Origin: Locusta migratoria
Taxonomy: Eukaryota; Arthropoda; Insecta; Orthoptera; Acrididae
Direction of reading: 5' to 3'
NCBI GenBank assembly: GCA_026315105.1
Contig: CM048745.1
Coordinates: 754,375,506-754,439,505 of the forward strand
DNA length: 64,000 bases
A program made the translations under genes and the position numbers. The notes beneath the pieces were generated by a model, which had not been told where the DNA came from, searched no databases, and worked only from the letters and a program-made list of their open reading frames with translations. Each line of letters starts with the position of its first letter. Positions within the stretch are counted from its first letter, which is position 1. Shown piece by piece: positions 45,547 to 56,789 of this stretch.

Positions 45547-48274
45547 ATTTTGCATTTCACTTTAAACCAACTTCCCTCTGAACAAGAGACCTTAAGCTTC
45601 CAACTTAGAACTGGATGGCACTGCTTCATTAACGCCATTTCTTAATGTGTGTGTGGTGGAGGGCACTTTTTATACAACTGCTGTTTTCGCCTGTTTCTCT
45701 TCCAGTTGTGAATGGTTTGCCATTAAATCTATTTCTGGTAAGACTTAGTGTGAGTTCATATCGCCCTACCTTTTACCTTCGCGATCTTTCCGTGACTAAT
45801 ACGTAAGAGGGGTCAGGTGAAAAAGAAACAAAAGAAATGTATCGAATGTCTCTGTTGTATTCTCGTGAAAACATTTGAAATTGAATGAAAAATTTCACAC
45901 ATACAAAATTTGAAAAGTGTAAAATAATCATCAAATGGAAAATGCATATAAACGTGATTTTAAAATAGATTAAGACGTATAAAGTAACTTATGTCCACTC
46001 GAAAATTGCTACCGTGTTAAAGATAGTTTCAAAAAATTTTCGAATTTTTAACAGCTGTCAGGCATCATAGTAACACTGGAACATAAAGTGTTCTTGCTTC
46101 ATGAGTAATGCTAGCAGTAGCGTTTAGTTTCCACCGACTTGAAGAGTAATTTATTTCATTAACTTTCTGAAGTCGATTAGAGGTATGACGCGGTGGCGGC
46201 AGCCACTCGTTTCGGTAAATGCGGCACAACGAGCGAGCGAAGGCGCGCGCGTCTGGAAACGGAGAAGGCGGAGCGCGCCTGCTGGAGTGTCTGACAGATG
46301 TTCGGCAGACCTCCCCAAACTTACGCTTTTTGACTGTAATATAAGAAATAAATGAAATTCACGAATTGCATTGAACGTTGCAATGGTTAGTAAATTAATG
46401 TCGTCCGCTATTTACGACGATACCGATCGAATGATAATCTATCGACGTGAGATACCTGGCACCTAAAAGTCGCTATTAAGTTTGTACTCTGAAACCTATC
46501 ACCGTACTGTAATGAGCAAATTGCAATTAAAACTATATCTGCAACGCATCCGACCATGAGACTAGGTAACATTTTATGAAATCAACGAGGCAGCCAACAG
46601 TAAGATAGGTTCGGAATCTATTGAGCACGTCATCAAGGAACGTGCACAAAATTAGTGTTGGATTCGAATGGAACGCTATTTAACGTAATAAGATGTTCCA
46701 CCAATAACAGGTCGCTTATAATTTCCATATTGACCTGTGGACATATAATTTTATCAGGAAGCAAACTGGAAGGAAACTGGATATAATTTGAGTATTTAGG
46801 AAGACTTTCCTGCGACAAATTGTGAGTGTTTTTGTTAGTTAATGGAGTAAAGAAAACATAACGGTAAGGCCTACCTAGGAATCAACCATAAACCGAGAAA
46901 CAAATCTGGTAATACGCTCAATGAGGTATTCATTGATTTTTCTCTCTCTTTAAAATAGCTGGCCACGTGGCATATATGCAATCTGGAGAGCACAGTATCT
47001 CGAGCCTGAGTGGAATTATGGATCCTAGCATGCAGGACGCCAGCTACAAAAACTCGTTCATCACGACACCAATGTGATCAAGATTTTCCAACGTCGTAGT
47101 AGGGCCTATTGTTTCGCAACTTCGGCATCATGTGCATCATGTAGATGTGAGTCTGATACATAATTCTGCAGTCAGTTGAGTTTTTCTTGTCACCTACATT
47201 AAATATTTTGAAAAATTAACATCATAATATGCACATTGTAGTAGTTAACTGAATTTGTGTTCAAGAAGGTCGTTTCATACATTAACTACTCCTACTCTCT
47301 TTCACGTTGCGAGCAATCTGCCTCAGCTGTGAGTAAATCAATGAGGTAGAGTTAACAGCAGTAATGTCTAGCTGTATAATAATCACTTTCTAAAACCCTA
47401 GCCTATTTCGAAATCGGATCAGTTTTGTTGCAAAAGCTGGATCCCATAATTTCGTCTCGTTACTCTTTAATTTATCCGCATATTGTCAAACAAAACCATC
47501 CATGCCAACTGTCTCCTGGCAAACTCATAGCAGATGTCATAGCCACCTACTTCAAGAATATCAAGTGACATCACAAACAAAACGAAAGAACATTTTCTTA
47601 AATGAAATTATCAATTGTTATAAAACGATGGTAACATTTTAAATATAGATAGAACAACTTATTTGTAAGTTACTTCAAATGTTGTCATCCCATAAAGTAT
47701 ATAATAAATTCTGAAGCCGCATCAGCTGTTTTTTTTTATTAAGATCGTTGCTTTACAGGACCACGACCGTTTTCACATTTTTAAAGACCCATATTCAGAT
47801 GTTAATTTTTTTCATGTGAAAATTCATTATTGAGACCCAAGGTTCTAATTGCTTTCATCTGTCATGGGAATAAAACTTCATTAATTAGGCCTGGATATAT
47901 GGAACCAGTCAACCAGAAATTATCACTGTCATTCAGAATAAAAACCAAGGACGTTAAAATGTGGGACAAATAGTCGCGTAATTTTGATTACTGTATTTTC
48001 CATGAAACCAGTAGATCGCCGACGAAGTGAAGGAGTACAAACCAAAGAAGACTGTCCAAAGAATCGAAGAAACCGATAGATGATGGATTTGTATTTTGTT
48101 CACCTTTGCATCAAGTATTACGGCAACGTCAAAAAACTTACGAATATGCACAACCACCCACAATCTATGTTTTGTTTCAGCTTCACGAGGACTAAATTCA
48201 AAACATTCTTGTGTAAACATGATTTGATTATAATACTCAACTGCATCGATGCTTTGGGTATATTTCCATAATAG
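45547..48274. other. spacer of the large inverted duplication, right part
   Basis: Mostly unassigned AT-rich DNA. A GC-rich patch at 46190-46320 may be a MITE or other repeat. A decayed Penelope-like tail lies at about 47735-47805 on the minus strand (CATCTGAATATGGGTC, GTGAAAACGGTCGTGG, AAAGCAACGATC). Confidence 0.35.
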
Positions 48275-50598
48275 CTTCTCATTTAGGTAATATTCTTTGA
48301 ATGTGAGACGAGTATGACAAGACTAAACGTAGATACAGTCCGTCTTTGGACAACAGTGCCTAGTATCATTGCAGAATATGATCGTCCGCATTACTTTTTA
48401 GTTTTGTTACAAAAAGCTCTCACTGAAAGTTGTTGAGGGTAAGTTACCATTACATCAGTATTTCTCAATCGTGTTGTCTGCTTGCTTTCAGACTGAATCC
48501 TTTCCTTATGATGGCATTTGCTAGCACGGCATGGCTAAAAGCCAGTTGAGGCAAGATGCTTGTAAGATTGAGGATATTGTGAGCTGTCGCTTTCAAGATG
48601 CGAAGTGTTTGATACCTTACTGTTTAGTGACGGATGGGGCAACGTTCATTTCCAGTAACTTTTCATGGGAAAAAAAATTTAAAAAATTGTCACAACCTAA
48701 CAAAGCAATTGTTTAGTATTTTTGTATTTTCGGGTTTGAGGGGGGGGGGTGAAACTGTAATCGTGATGGTTGTTTAAGTATCTCAGTCTTCGACTACCAT
48801 ATGTTGCAGGCACAATATCAGTATTTTTAACTTCTCTAGTCATTTGCTGAAAATATATCATAATGCTGTAAAGCTTCAAAATATTTAATGGCTGGTTTCG
48901 GCCTCATTGGACGAATTAAATATCTGCATCCTAAACGTGACGATGGAATCTATCAGGAGATAGCGCCGCATATTAACCGAAATGCGCGACTCCCCTCTAG
49001 AAGCCCATGTGAGACGAACGCGATTTCGCGTCACTTATCGCTACACAGGTCTTCCTAGTACTGCTAAGAACTGGAAACATCGTTGCTGATATTTGGCAAC
49101 ACTGTGACAGTGCAGTTACATCCGCAAGTGGTACTGAATTGTCTCGCTAAGTTGACTTGACATTCTTCTTCTACTTTCATGACTCATGCTGTATAATGCC
49201 CACGTGATATGAGAGATAGAAATTTAACTTTTGCACTCAAGGAATGCCGTTATTTGTGTTGGTGACTTTCAGGTTATCTTTCGCGATGCATTAGAGGCCC
49301 AGCATTGAATATGTGAAAGACTGAGGCTCCGATGCCACAGCGTGTGGTTAGCTTTGTGGGTCTGCTTGTGTCTTGTGTTGCAACCCTGGCGTGAGGCGGC
49401 AGTTCTAATCCTGGTCCGAGAAAGTGCGTTTGGGGATGGAATTTCATTTTACTTCGTTTTATTTTACTTTATACGCTGCAGATTGCAAGAAGAAACTCTT
49501 TAACGGAATCAGAAGAAAAGCTTTACACAATAAGTCTTTCAGAAAGGTCCACTCCAAATTATGGAAATGGTATTAGATATCTTCTTCGCTTCACCATACA
49601 AACGCCTTTGAAGAAATTCGAATTGACCTCCATTGATACGAAATATATGCTGTAGAAATGAGACATGATGACACGAACCTTGCAGTGTGCCTGTGTTGCT
49701 CTAGAACGTGCACTGAAACGTATTCACATAATTTAGCTCATACATTTACCGTAAGGAATGAAACGACGACACTAAAATATTTTAGTGGGTTACGCATTGT
49801 GTCTTGATGAAAACATATGAACTGATGACAATAACAAATTACATGAAGGGCTTTTCTGAAAGGAAAAGCATCGCGATTTAAACCATAAATAAGTGTTAAC
49901 CATCGTAGAGTGCCATTGGATTGAATCTACCACTGTGACAATATTTTGCATCTCCTAATGTATTATGTATTAGTGTAATAATATGCTCATCATTCAAAAT
50001 AGGTTGTCTGCTCCGTTCATATCGTGTCTGAAATACACATCTCAGTCTTTTTTGTGGATCAACACTCAGCAATACACCATTTTACAAATCCAGGGCGATG
50101 AGCGGCAGCAGGCGCTGTGGGCAGAGGGCGAGGCAGAGCTGTGTAGCGCCGCCCCCGCTGCTGCCGGCGAGTGGGCCGCGGAGAGCTCTGCCAAGTGCTG
50201 CGGCCAGAGGCAGCGATGTTATTGGGCCGAAATGTTATTACCAGTGTATAAGAAAATGAAATACGTTACGCATATGCTCCCCTTACACATGTGGCATCAG
50301 CATGCACGAGAGACGAGAATTAAAACTTTTTGTCAACAGTCGCTTTCGATGGCGAAGACTCGCACGTAAGTCAGGCACTTTACCACAAGACCACGGATGT
50401 AGCTGCCCAAGCTGTCTTCTAACTGCACAGAAGAAGTACTTTATGAACTCCCGCAGTCTACAATGTTGCCAGATTGTGCAGATAGCTGGACTTACAGCGA
50501 ATCAGCGCGGCCGCGTTTATTGTCCCATGACGCAATCGGCTCGGACTTAGGCTCAGCGGCGGCCGGCCGGCGGCCAGGTATTTTGTAAAAGAGTGTAC
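48275..50598. repeat. right arm of the very large inverted duplication
   Basis: This is the reverse complement of the left arm without the Penelope-like insert and without the extra 850 bases. It ends at AGAGTGTAC (50590-50598), after which the flanks differ. The arm carries an exon-like segment ending at a donor-like GGTAAGT near 48440 and an acceptor-like TGCTTTCAG at about 48483-48491. A tRNA-like stretch at 49337-49430 (partner 41395-41480) suggests an old SINE shared by both arms. Confidence 0.85.
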
Positions 50599-50720
50599 GT
50601 AGGGCAGGCATGCCCAAACACCGCTCCGCGGGCCCGGGCGGCTTTGCCGCGCCCCTGCCCCGCGCACTGTGCGCAGCGGCGTGTGGGGCAGAGTGGCGAG
50701 CAGCAAGAGGGAGAACGTCG
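50599..50720 (+). repeat. GC-rich patch beyond the right arm
   Basis: A CpG-rich block follows the arm end directly (GGGCAGGCATGCCCAAAC at about 50603). The frames across it are composition artefacts. Confidence 0.35.
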
Positions 50721-50984
50721 CTACAGTCAGCGAGGGTGAAACTGAATTTTATTCAAATGTTATGTTTTGTGCACTTTATTATTTGCACTTATTACATTTT
50801 GCCAGCACAGTTCACATCATTCATATATATGTATTAGCTATATACAAAATGATCATACAATTCTACACTTCGATTTTTTTTCGCAGCAATGTAATTTACG
50901 TTATGTAATATCTTCTCTTGTGTTGAGCTTGAGGTGTCGAAAATTATCCTTTCTCTTTAAGGAATTCAAGAAAGGTTTCTAAAT

Positions 50985-51062
50985 ATGTTAAACAGCTCAG
51001 ACGGTAGAGCGAAAGACAAAGATTCCGGCTCCAAATCCGAGTACGGGGCACAATTTTAATGC
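50985..51062 (+). mobile_element. SINE family 3 tRNA-like fragment
   Basis: It contains CAGCTCAGACGGTAGAGCG, a weak B box and CACAATTTTAAT. Confidence 0.65.
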
Positions 51063-51164
51063 TATTTTGTAGAAACCTCATATTCTGAGACCGTTCCTAT
51101 GTAGTAAATACAGGTTTCTTTTTGTAAAGAGCAGGCACTATTAACAACGCTATTTATTAAAAAA

Positions 51165-51205
51165 AATGCGCCGTTACCGGTTTCGAAGCAAAAGGTTCAT
51201 AATCA
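51165..51205 (-). ncRNA. degenerate hammerhead-like Penelope tail
   Basis: The minus strand reads TTGATTATGAACC, CTTC, GAAA, CCGGTA and ACGG. Stem III ACCGGT is intact, but core positions C3 and G8 are changed and stem I does not pair. Confidence 0.35.
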
Positions 51206-51664
51206 AAAGGGCTATGCACGCCCAAGTACATTTTTTATTATTTATAACTTGATTGCAGCGCCTTGTGGAGAAATATTTGTCGGTTGTTAGCGTCCTACAG
51301 TACAAAAAGGTCTCTGAACGGACGTGTTAGATCGTAAGTAGAACTAATAACTATGTAACACATTGTAAACACTTCAGCACCTCTATTGTATGTCGCATCG
51401 TTATTAGTGCTAGTTACATTCAAAGAGGTAATTTCAGTCATCTTTTGTGTACTGCAGTACTAGGACAACAACATTCTAAAAATATTTCGCTACAACGCGC
51501 TAGCAGCAAGATATATACGATAACGTATTTGGGCCTGAAGACTAGTTAGATGACGAATCTTTAGATTCGAGACAGACAACTGTTTTTTTTTTCTTTTTTT
51601 AATTAAAAAGTGTTATTAATAGTGGCTGGTTCCTGCTATTTCTTTGCAAGAATCAAACTGTAGA

Positions 51665-53200
51665 CAGTTTTAATCTGCCAGAAAGTTTCGTATCAGTGCA
51701 CACTCCAATTTAGAGTAAAAATATCAATCTGGGAACATCCCCTAACCTGTGGCTAGGCCATGTCTCCAAATACAGTGTGTCCCCAAAGTCTCTTCCCAGT
51801 GGCGATCTCCGCGCGTGTCTCGCGTTGCTGAGCGTGTAAGGTTGGCAGCACAGATAAGCCACCTACACGTGTTCCGTGGACCTGCAGTGGTGGCAGGGTG
51901 GGGTAGTGATGCGTGTGCGCCACAGCTGTTACTTGAGTTACTGTCTTGTTCTTGTATACGCAGAGTGTAGTGAAAATGCTTACTGCTGCAGAGAGAGGCT
52001 TTTTAGTGGAAGAGGTTTTCGGACAGGATGAGACTTCACAAAGCATGTGAGATGACAATTTAGATTGCGTATTCATACGACTAAGTGTCCGCATCGCGAC
52101 ACTGTAAGTGATTTGAAAATTCCAGACAACAGGTTCAGTTCTTGAAGTATCACGAACTGGTAGGCCCACGGTTTTAACAGAACGGAAACTCGACATTTCG
52201 GACGTAATGTTGCGGAGTCCAAGAAAATGAGTAAGGAACTTATTACAGGAGGCTACGTCAGCACATAAGACCACAACCAAAGAACGGATCTGATGCGTAT
52301 AAAATTACTGCAGTGCAACCATTACAGTGTACGGAACATATGTAATGCTTACACTGCAGTAATTTTATACGGATACAGACCCGTTCTTTGGTTATAGTGT
52401 TATGTGCTGACGTAGCATATTGTGAATGGTTTCAGCGATTTATTAACAGACATGGAGTTGGTGTTTTCGATCGAACATTTTTCACTGATTCTGGTTTAGT
52501 TTCACCTATCTGGCTCCCTAGCTCACCGACTATTTCCTCTGGGGTGCGGTTAAACCATTTGTTTATCAAAATAACTCAAAGACAGTACATTAACTTAAGA
52601 CAGAGATACCTGAATATCTGCATTCGAACACATGAAACATGGGTAAAGATGTTCGAAAATAAATGTAAACGTGTTGGACTATGCCTTCATGAAAGAGGAA
52701 ATCATTTCCAGCACCTGCTGTGATAACGGAGAGAACATTGTATTTTCTTGTAATTAATATAACTAATTAATTTCATTCTTTTAATTGTATTAATGTTGAA
52801 TCCCATCTCGCAACACAACTGTAGCCAGTAGCAGCGTAACCCGGCCGCTAGCTTATACAGCGACATGAGTGTGCTGCCACCCTTACTCGCCCCCAAGGTG
52901 AGACACGCGTATCCCGCAGCTGCGGAGAGACTTTGGGGACACACTGTACCTCTTTCTTCCAGGAGTGCTCGTCCTACGAAGTTCGCAGGAGAGCTCTCGT
53001 GAAGTTTGGCAAGTAGGAGGCGAGGTGCTGGCGGAAGTAAATCCATGAGGACTGCGGTCCGGCTTACCTAGGTAGCTCGGTATGTAGACCGCTTGCCCGC
53101 GAAAGGTAAAGGTATCGGCTTTGAATCTGCGCATGAGACACAGTTTTAATTTTCCGGGATGATTATATCACCTTGTGAGTGAAAATTTCATTCTGGTAAG
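51665..53200 (+). mobile_element. SINE family 3 copy split by a mariner-like element
   Basis: The first half (51665-51770) ends GGCTAGGCCATGTCTCCAAA and the second (52949-53200) resumes CTCTTTCTTCCAGGAGTGC. This is the normal order in this repeat at 36990-37030. The second half includes a further tRNA-like unit (GGTAGCTCGGTATGTAG at 53070). Confidence 0.85.
51773..52946 (+). pseudogene. mariner/Tc1-superfamily element with decayed transposase
   Basis: The 1174-bp element is flanked by TA on both sides and has 21-base inverted ends (CAGTGTGTCCCCAAAGTCTC and one more base). Plus-strand coding starts with MLTAAERGFLVEEVFGQDET at 51976, typical of the helix-turn-helix N-terminus (DUF4817-type) of this transposase group. 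It continues as SDLKIPDNRFSS near 52110 and then DVAYCEWFQRFINRHGVGVF and DRTFFTD near 52415-52490, where the second catalytic Asp lies. Stops and shifts break the frame, and the C-terminal third is missing. A palindrome at 52253-52412 adds an inverted copy of a coding piece. Confidence 0.85.
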
Positions 53201-53244
53201 AGAAGATGGACGATAGGGTCACTATAGCAGTAGTGTGCGAGTTG

Positions 53245-53420
53245 TGGGTATTTGAGACGTAAGGGAAGATTGTGCGGGTTGTCAGACGGCTAAGGCGCGG
53301 CTGGCCCCAAGCGAGGGACGCGGGTTCGGATCGCGGCCCCGCCCAGCCTTTCACTTGTTGCCATTTACTCCAGTGCCCTGTTGCAGCTGAAGTCATTCCT
53401 TTCCTTGTCCTTTCCTCTCA
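53245..53420 (+). mobile_element. probable tRNA-derived SINE fragment
   Basis: An A-box-like GTCAGACGGCTAAGGCG is followed by a B-box-like CGGGTTCGGATCGCGG and a SINE-like body. There is no second copy in the window. Confidence 0.45.
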
Positions 53421-56367
53421 TTAGGGGAGGCGGTGGCAGTGTTGCACTGATATGTTTCTGAATTCATATCTCTGTCATTTATTTTTTAAATCTCACTGAA
53501 ATTTTGCACACTTATGTATAGGGATCAAATATGCTTTTAAAAATTCAGAATTTTAATAACATTTTAAGGTACACTTTTTCATTATTTCCAGACAAATATA
53601 CGATTAAGTGCAGTAACGTTTGGTAAATTAATGGTCTTATTTTCTGTGACAGTTTGTATTCGAACAATTTTACGCGCAATTTTTTCAATTACTATCAACC
53701 ATAAAAATGTCTAGATTAAAAATGTGTTCCACTTGAATATTGCTTCCATATGAAATGTGTGTCAAATTTCATCTCAATCCTTCCAATAGTTACTGATATA
53801 TGTGCACCTGAAAAGAGAAAACCTTAAGTGGCAGAAAAATCGCTTCAAAGTTTGGATGAAATAAAAAAAAAAAAAAAAATTCTATCATACCTCAGCTAAA
53901 ACTGCCCACATCCATATCTTTTGCAGCTCTTTTATTCCTCTGCAGTTTTGCCTGGGAATTTTTTGTCTATATTCTGTACTAACTTTAGTATTGCCTTCGC
54001 GATTCGTTGCTCATTGATGATCTGCAGCATCTGCTCAGTGAAGACTCCAGGTGTAAAGCCCAACTTTCTGAGAATGTGAGTCTTGTTACATTCCTATCAT
54101 TAAACACTGCCGCAGCTTCCAAAGCAGATATGTGCGCTAACAAATTGGAAACAAACACAGTCTTTGGTCATCTCAACCAAATAAGAGCATTGAAGCATTT
54201 AGATTCTACGATCTTCCATGCAGACATTTTTCTAGCAGTTCTGGTGAAGACAGTGCTCGAAAAGTTTGTTTACTAGGCATCATAAGGAAGGTTATTTTAT
54301 GGGTGTAAGTTTCCCCACTTTCCTCATTAGAACAGAGGCCATGTTGAGGTATAGTGTCTGACGACAAGTAATGAAACCAAGTGTCCCAAACTGTTTCTTC
54401 ATACTATCCAAACCTGTGAGGTTACTTCTAATTGCAGCACCATAATAAACTTGTAGGCTGTCAGTTCTCTTCTTTGTTAGCCTGTTTTTACCTCCCAATT
54501 GCTTCCCATCCTTTAGTAGCTTCCCTTTATAGGCCTAGTCTGCAACAAGTCTTCTGAGTGGTCCACCCAGCCTTTTATAAATATGGCCTACGCACTCTAG
54601 TTTTTCAATAGTGTAGTCTTTTCCAAAGGACTGACTTTCAACTACATTTTTCTAAGCACTAGAGTCTCCATCTTCTAAATACTGATGTATCTTACACCAT
54701 ACCTTCACATGGCGCATTACACTACTTAAGGTTTTAATTTTTTTATACACTACTGGCCATTAAAATTGCTACACCAAGAAGAAAAGCAGATGATTGGACA
54801 AATATATTATTCTAGAACTGACATGAGATTACATTTACACGTAATTTGGGTGCATAGATCCTGAGAAATCAGTACTCAGAACAGTCACCTCTAGTCGTAA
54901 TAACGGCCTTGCTACGCCTGGGCATTGAGTCAGACAGAGCTTGGATGGCGTGTACAGGTATAGATGCCCATGCACCTCCAACACGATACTACAGTTCATC
55001 AAGAGTAGTGACTGGCGTATTGTGACGAGCCAGTTGTTCGGCCACCTTGACCAGAAGTTTTCAATTGCTGAGAGATCTGGAGAATGTACTGGCCAGGGCA
55101 GCAGTCGAACATTTTCAGTATCCAGAAAGGCCCGTACAGGACCTACAACATTCGGTCGTACATTATCCTGCTGAAATGTAGCATTTCGGAGGGATCGAAT
55201 GGAGGGTAGAGCCACGGGTCGTAACACATCTGGAATATAACAGCCAGTGTTCAAAGTGCCGTCAATGCGAACAGGAGATGACCGAGACGTATAACCAATG
55301 GCACCCCATCACGTCGGGTGATACGCCAGTATGGCGACGACGAATACACGCTTCCAATGTGCGTTCACCGCGATGTCGCCAAACGCGGGTGCGACCATCA
55401 TGATGCTGTAAACAGAACCTGGATTCATCCGAAAAAATGACTTTTGTCATTCGTGCACCCAGGTTCGTCGTTGCGTACACAATCGTAGGCGCTCCTGTCT
55501 GTGATGCAGCGTCAGGGGCAACCGCAGCTGTGCTGATAGTCCATGTTGCTGCAGGCGTCGTCGAACTGTTCGTGCAGATGGTTGTTGTCTTGCAAACGTC
55601 CCCATCCGTTACTCGAGACGTGGCTGCACGACCCGTTACAGCCATGCGGATAAGATGCCTGTCATCTCGACTAATAGTGATACGATGCCATTGGGATCCA
55701 GCACGGCCTTACGTATTGCCCTCCAGAACCCACAGATTCCATATTCTGCTAACAGTCATTGGATCGCGAGCAGCAATGTCGCGATACGTTAAATCGCAAT
55801 CGCGATGGGGTACAATCCGACCTTTATCAAAGTCGGAAACGTGATGGTACGCATTTGTCCTCCTTACACGAGGCTTCAGAACAACGTTCCACCAGGCATC
55901 GCCGGTCAACTGCTGTTTGTGCATGAGAAATCGGTTGAAAACTTTCCTCATGTCAGCATATTGTAGGTGTTGCCACCGGTGCTAACCTTATGTGAATGCT
56001 CTGAAAAGCTAATCATTTGCATATCACAGCATCTTCTTCCTGTCGCCAGGCAACGCCGGTCAACCGCTGTTTGTGTATGAGAAATTGGTTGAAAACCTTC
56101 CTCATGTGAGCACATTGTAGGTGTCGCCACTGGCGCCAACCTTATGGGAATGCTCTGAAAATCAAATCATTTGCATCTTCTCCTTGTCGGTCAAATGTCG
56201 CGTCTGTAGCACGTTATCTTCGTGGTGTAGCAATTTCCAGTGGTGTACCATTTGTAGTTCGAATTTCAAGGAAGAACTTTGGGACAATAATCTCAATTTT
56301 ATTTACTATCAAATAAGGAAATAAAAGATGTCTTTTTTCATTATTTGTGCCACCGTATCCCCTTAAA
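53421..56367 (-). pseudogene. Mutator/Kolobok-like DNA transposon interrupted by Tc1
   Basis: The ends are inverted (TTAGGGGAGGCGGTGGCA at 53421; complement TTAAGGGGATACGGTGGCAC ending at 56367), and TTAA at the right suggests a TTAA target. The minus strand between 54745 and 54000 encodes a decayed transposase. It holds ECVGHIYKRLGGPLRRL, then GGKNRLTKKRTDSLQVYYG and AIRSNLTGLDSMKKQ near 54500-54400. Further on it has FNALIWLR, PKTVFV and a variant of the FNDGN block near 54190-54080. The same family recurs on the plus strand at 58070. A Tc1 element sits inside at 54748-56245. I assign the family from these C-terminal blocks, seen in insect proteins annotated as Mutator-like transposase. Superfamily naming is uncertain. 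Confidence 0.7.
54748..56245 (-). pseudogene. Tc1-like element (DD34E) with broken transposase
   Basis: The left end is CACTACTGGCCATTAAAATT after TA (54746-54747). The right end is the complementary GGTGTAGCAATTTCCAGTGG before TA (56246-56247), with a small deletion. The minus-strand transposase is split over 55951-55709, 55645-55262 and 55254-54835. The first frame holds the N-terminal DNA-binding part (HVSDFDKGRIV). The second holds the first catalytic Asp in IFSDESRF. The third holds FQQDN and AIENFW, whose Asp and Glu are 34 residues apart, as in DD34E. A tandem duplication of about 154 bases (55893-56046 and 56047-56200) lies in the 5' region. It cannot be active. Confidence 0.92.
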
Positions 56368-56425
56368 CGCACATATTCAGCACTTATGTTGGTTCCTCCT
56401 TTGGTTGGTGAAGACGCGACCACAG

Positions 56426-56641
56426 TCGCTGTGGAGGGCGGTGCCGTGGGCCCTCCGGCGTCCAGCCTGGCCGTGAGCGAGCCGCGCCACCGCAAGGTGA
56501 GCATCGCGTCAGAGCCGGTGGTGGTGGCCGGCGGCGAGGGCAGGCGGCCGCTCCGCTCCAGCACCGCCTCCGAGCCGCTCGAGCGCCGCAAGTCCATCCT
56601 GCACAACTCCACAGCCCACCACCACCAGCAGCACGCCAGCG
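56426..56641 (+). CDS. host coding exon, gene not identified
   Basis: This 216-base block is GC-rich with strong third-position bias, unlike its AT-rich surroundings. It is bounded by an acceptor-like CGACCACAG ending at 56425 and a strong donor, G followed by GTGAGTAC, at 56642. The frame is open across it with phase 1 at both ends, so it can be skipped without shifting the frame. The peptide of 71 full codons contains AVSEPRHRKVSIASEP, RRPLRSSTASEPLERRKSIL and a His/Gln-rich HHHQQH. The repeated R-x-x-S and R-R/K-x-S pattern suggests a cytoplasmic phosphorylated linker, as in channels or scaffold proteins, but that is inference. A Mutator-like element ends only 58 bases upstream of the acceptor. 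Confidence 0.6.
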
Positions 56642-56789
56642 GTGAGTACTTCCTCTAGACCAACTCACAACAATGATTCAACTGCCTAAATGCGTAAAGA
56701 ATTATATTGGTTTCTCTAGGGGAGACGGAGGGCAAGTGGGCTCAAAAATAAGAGTTTTTGATTTTAACATATTTCAATTGCCTAGCCTT

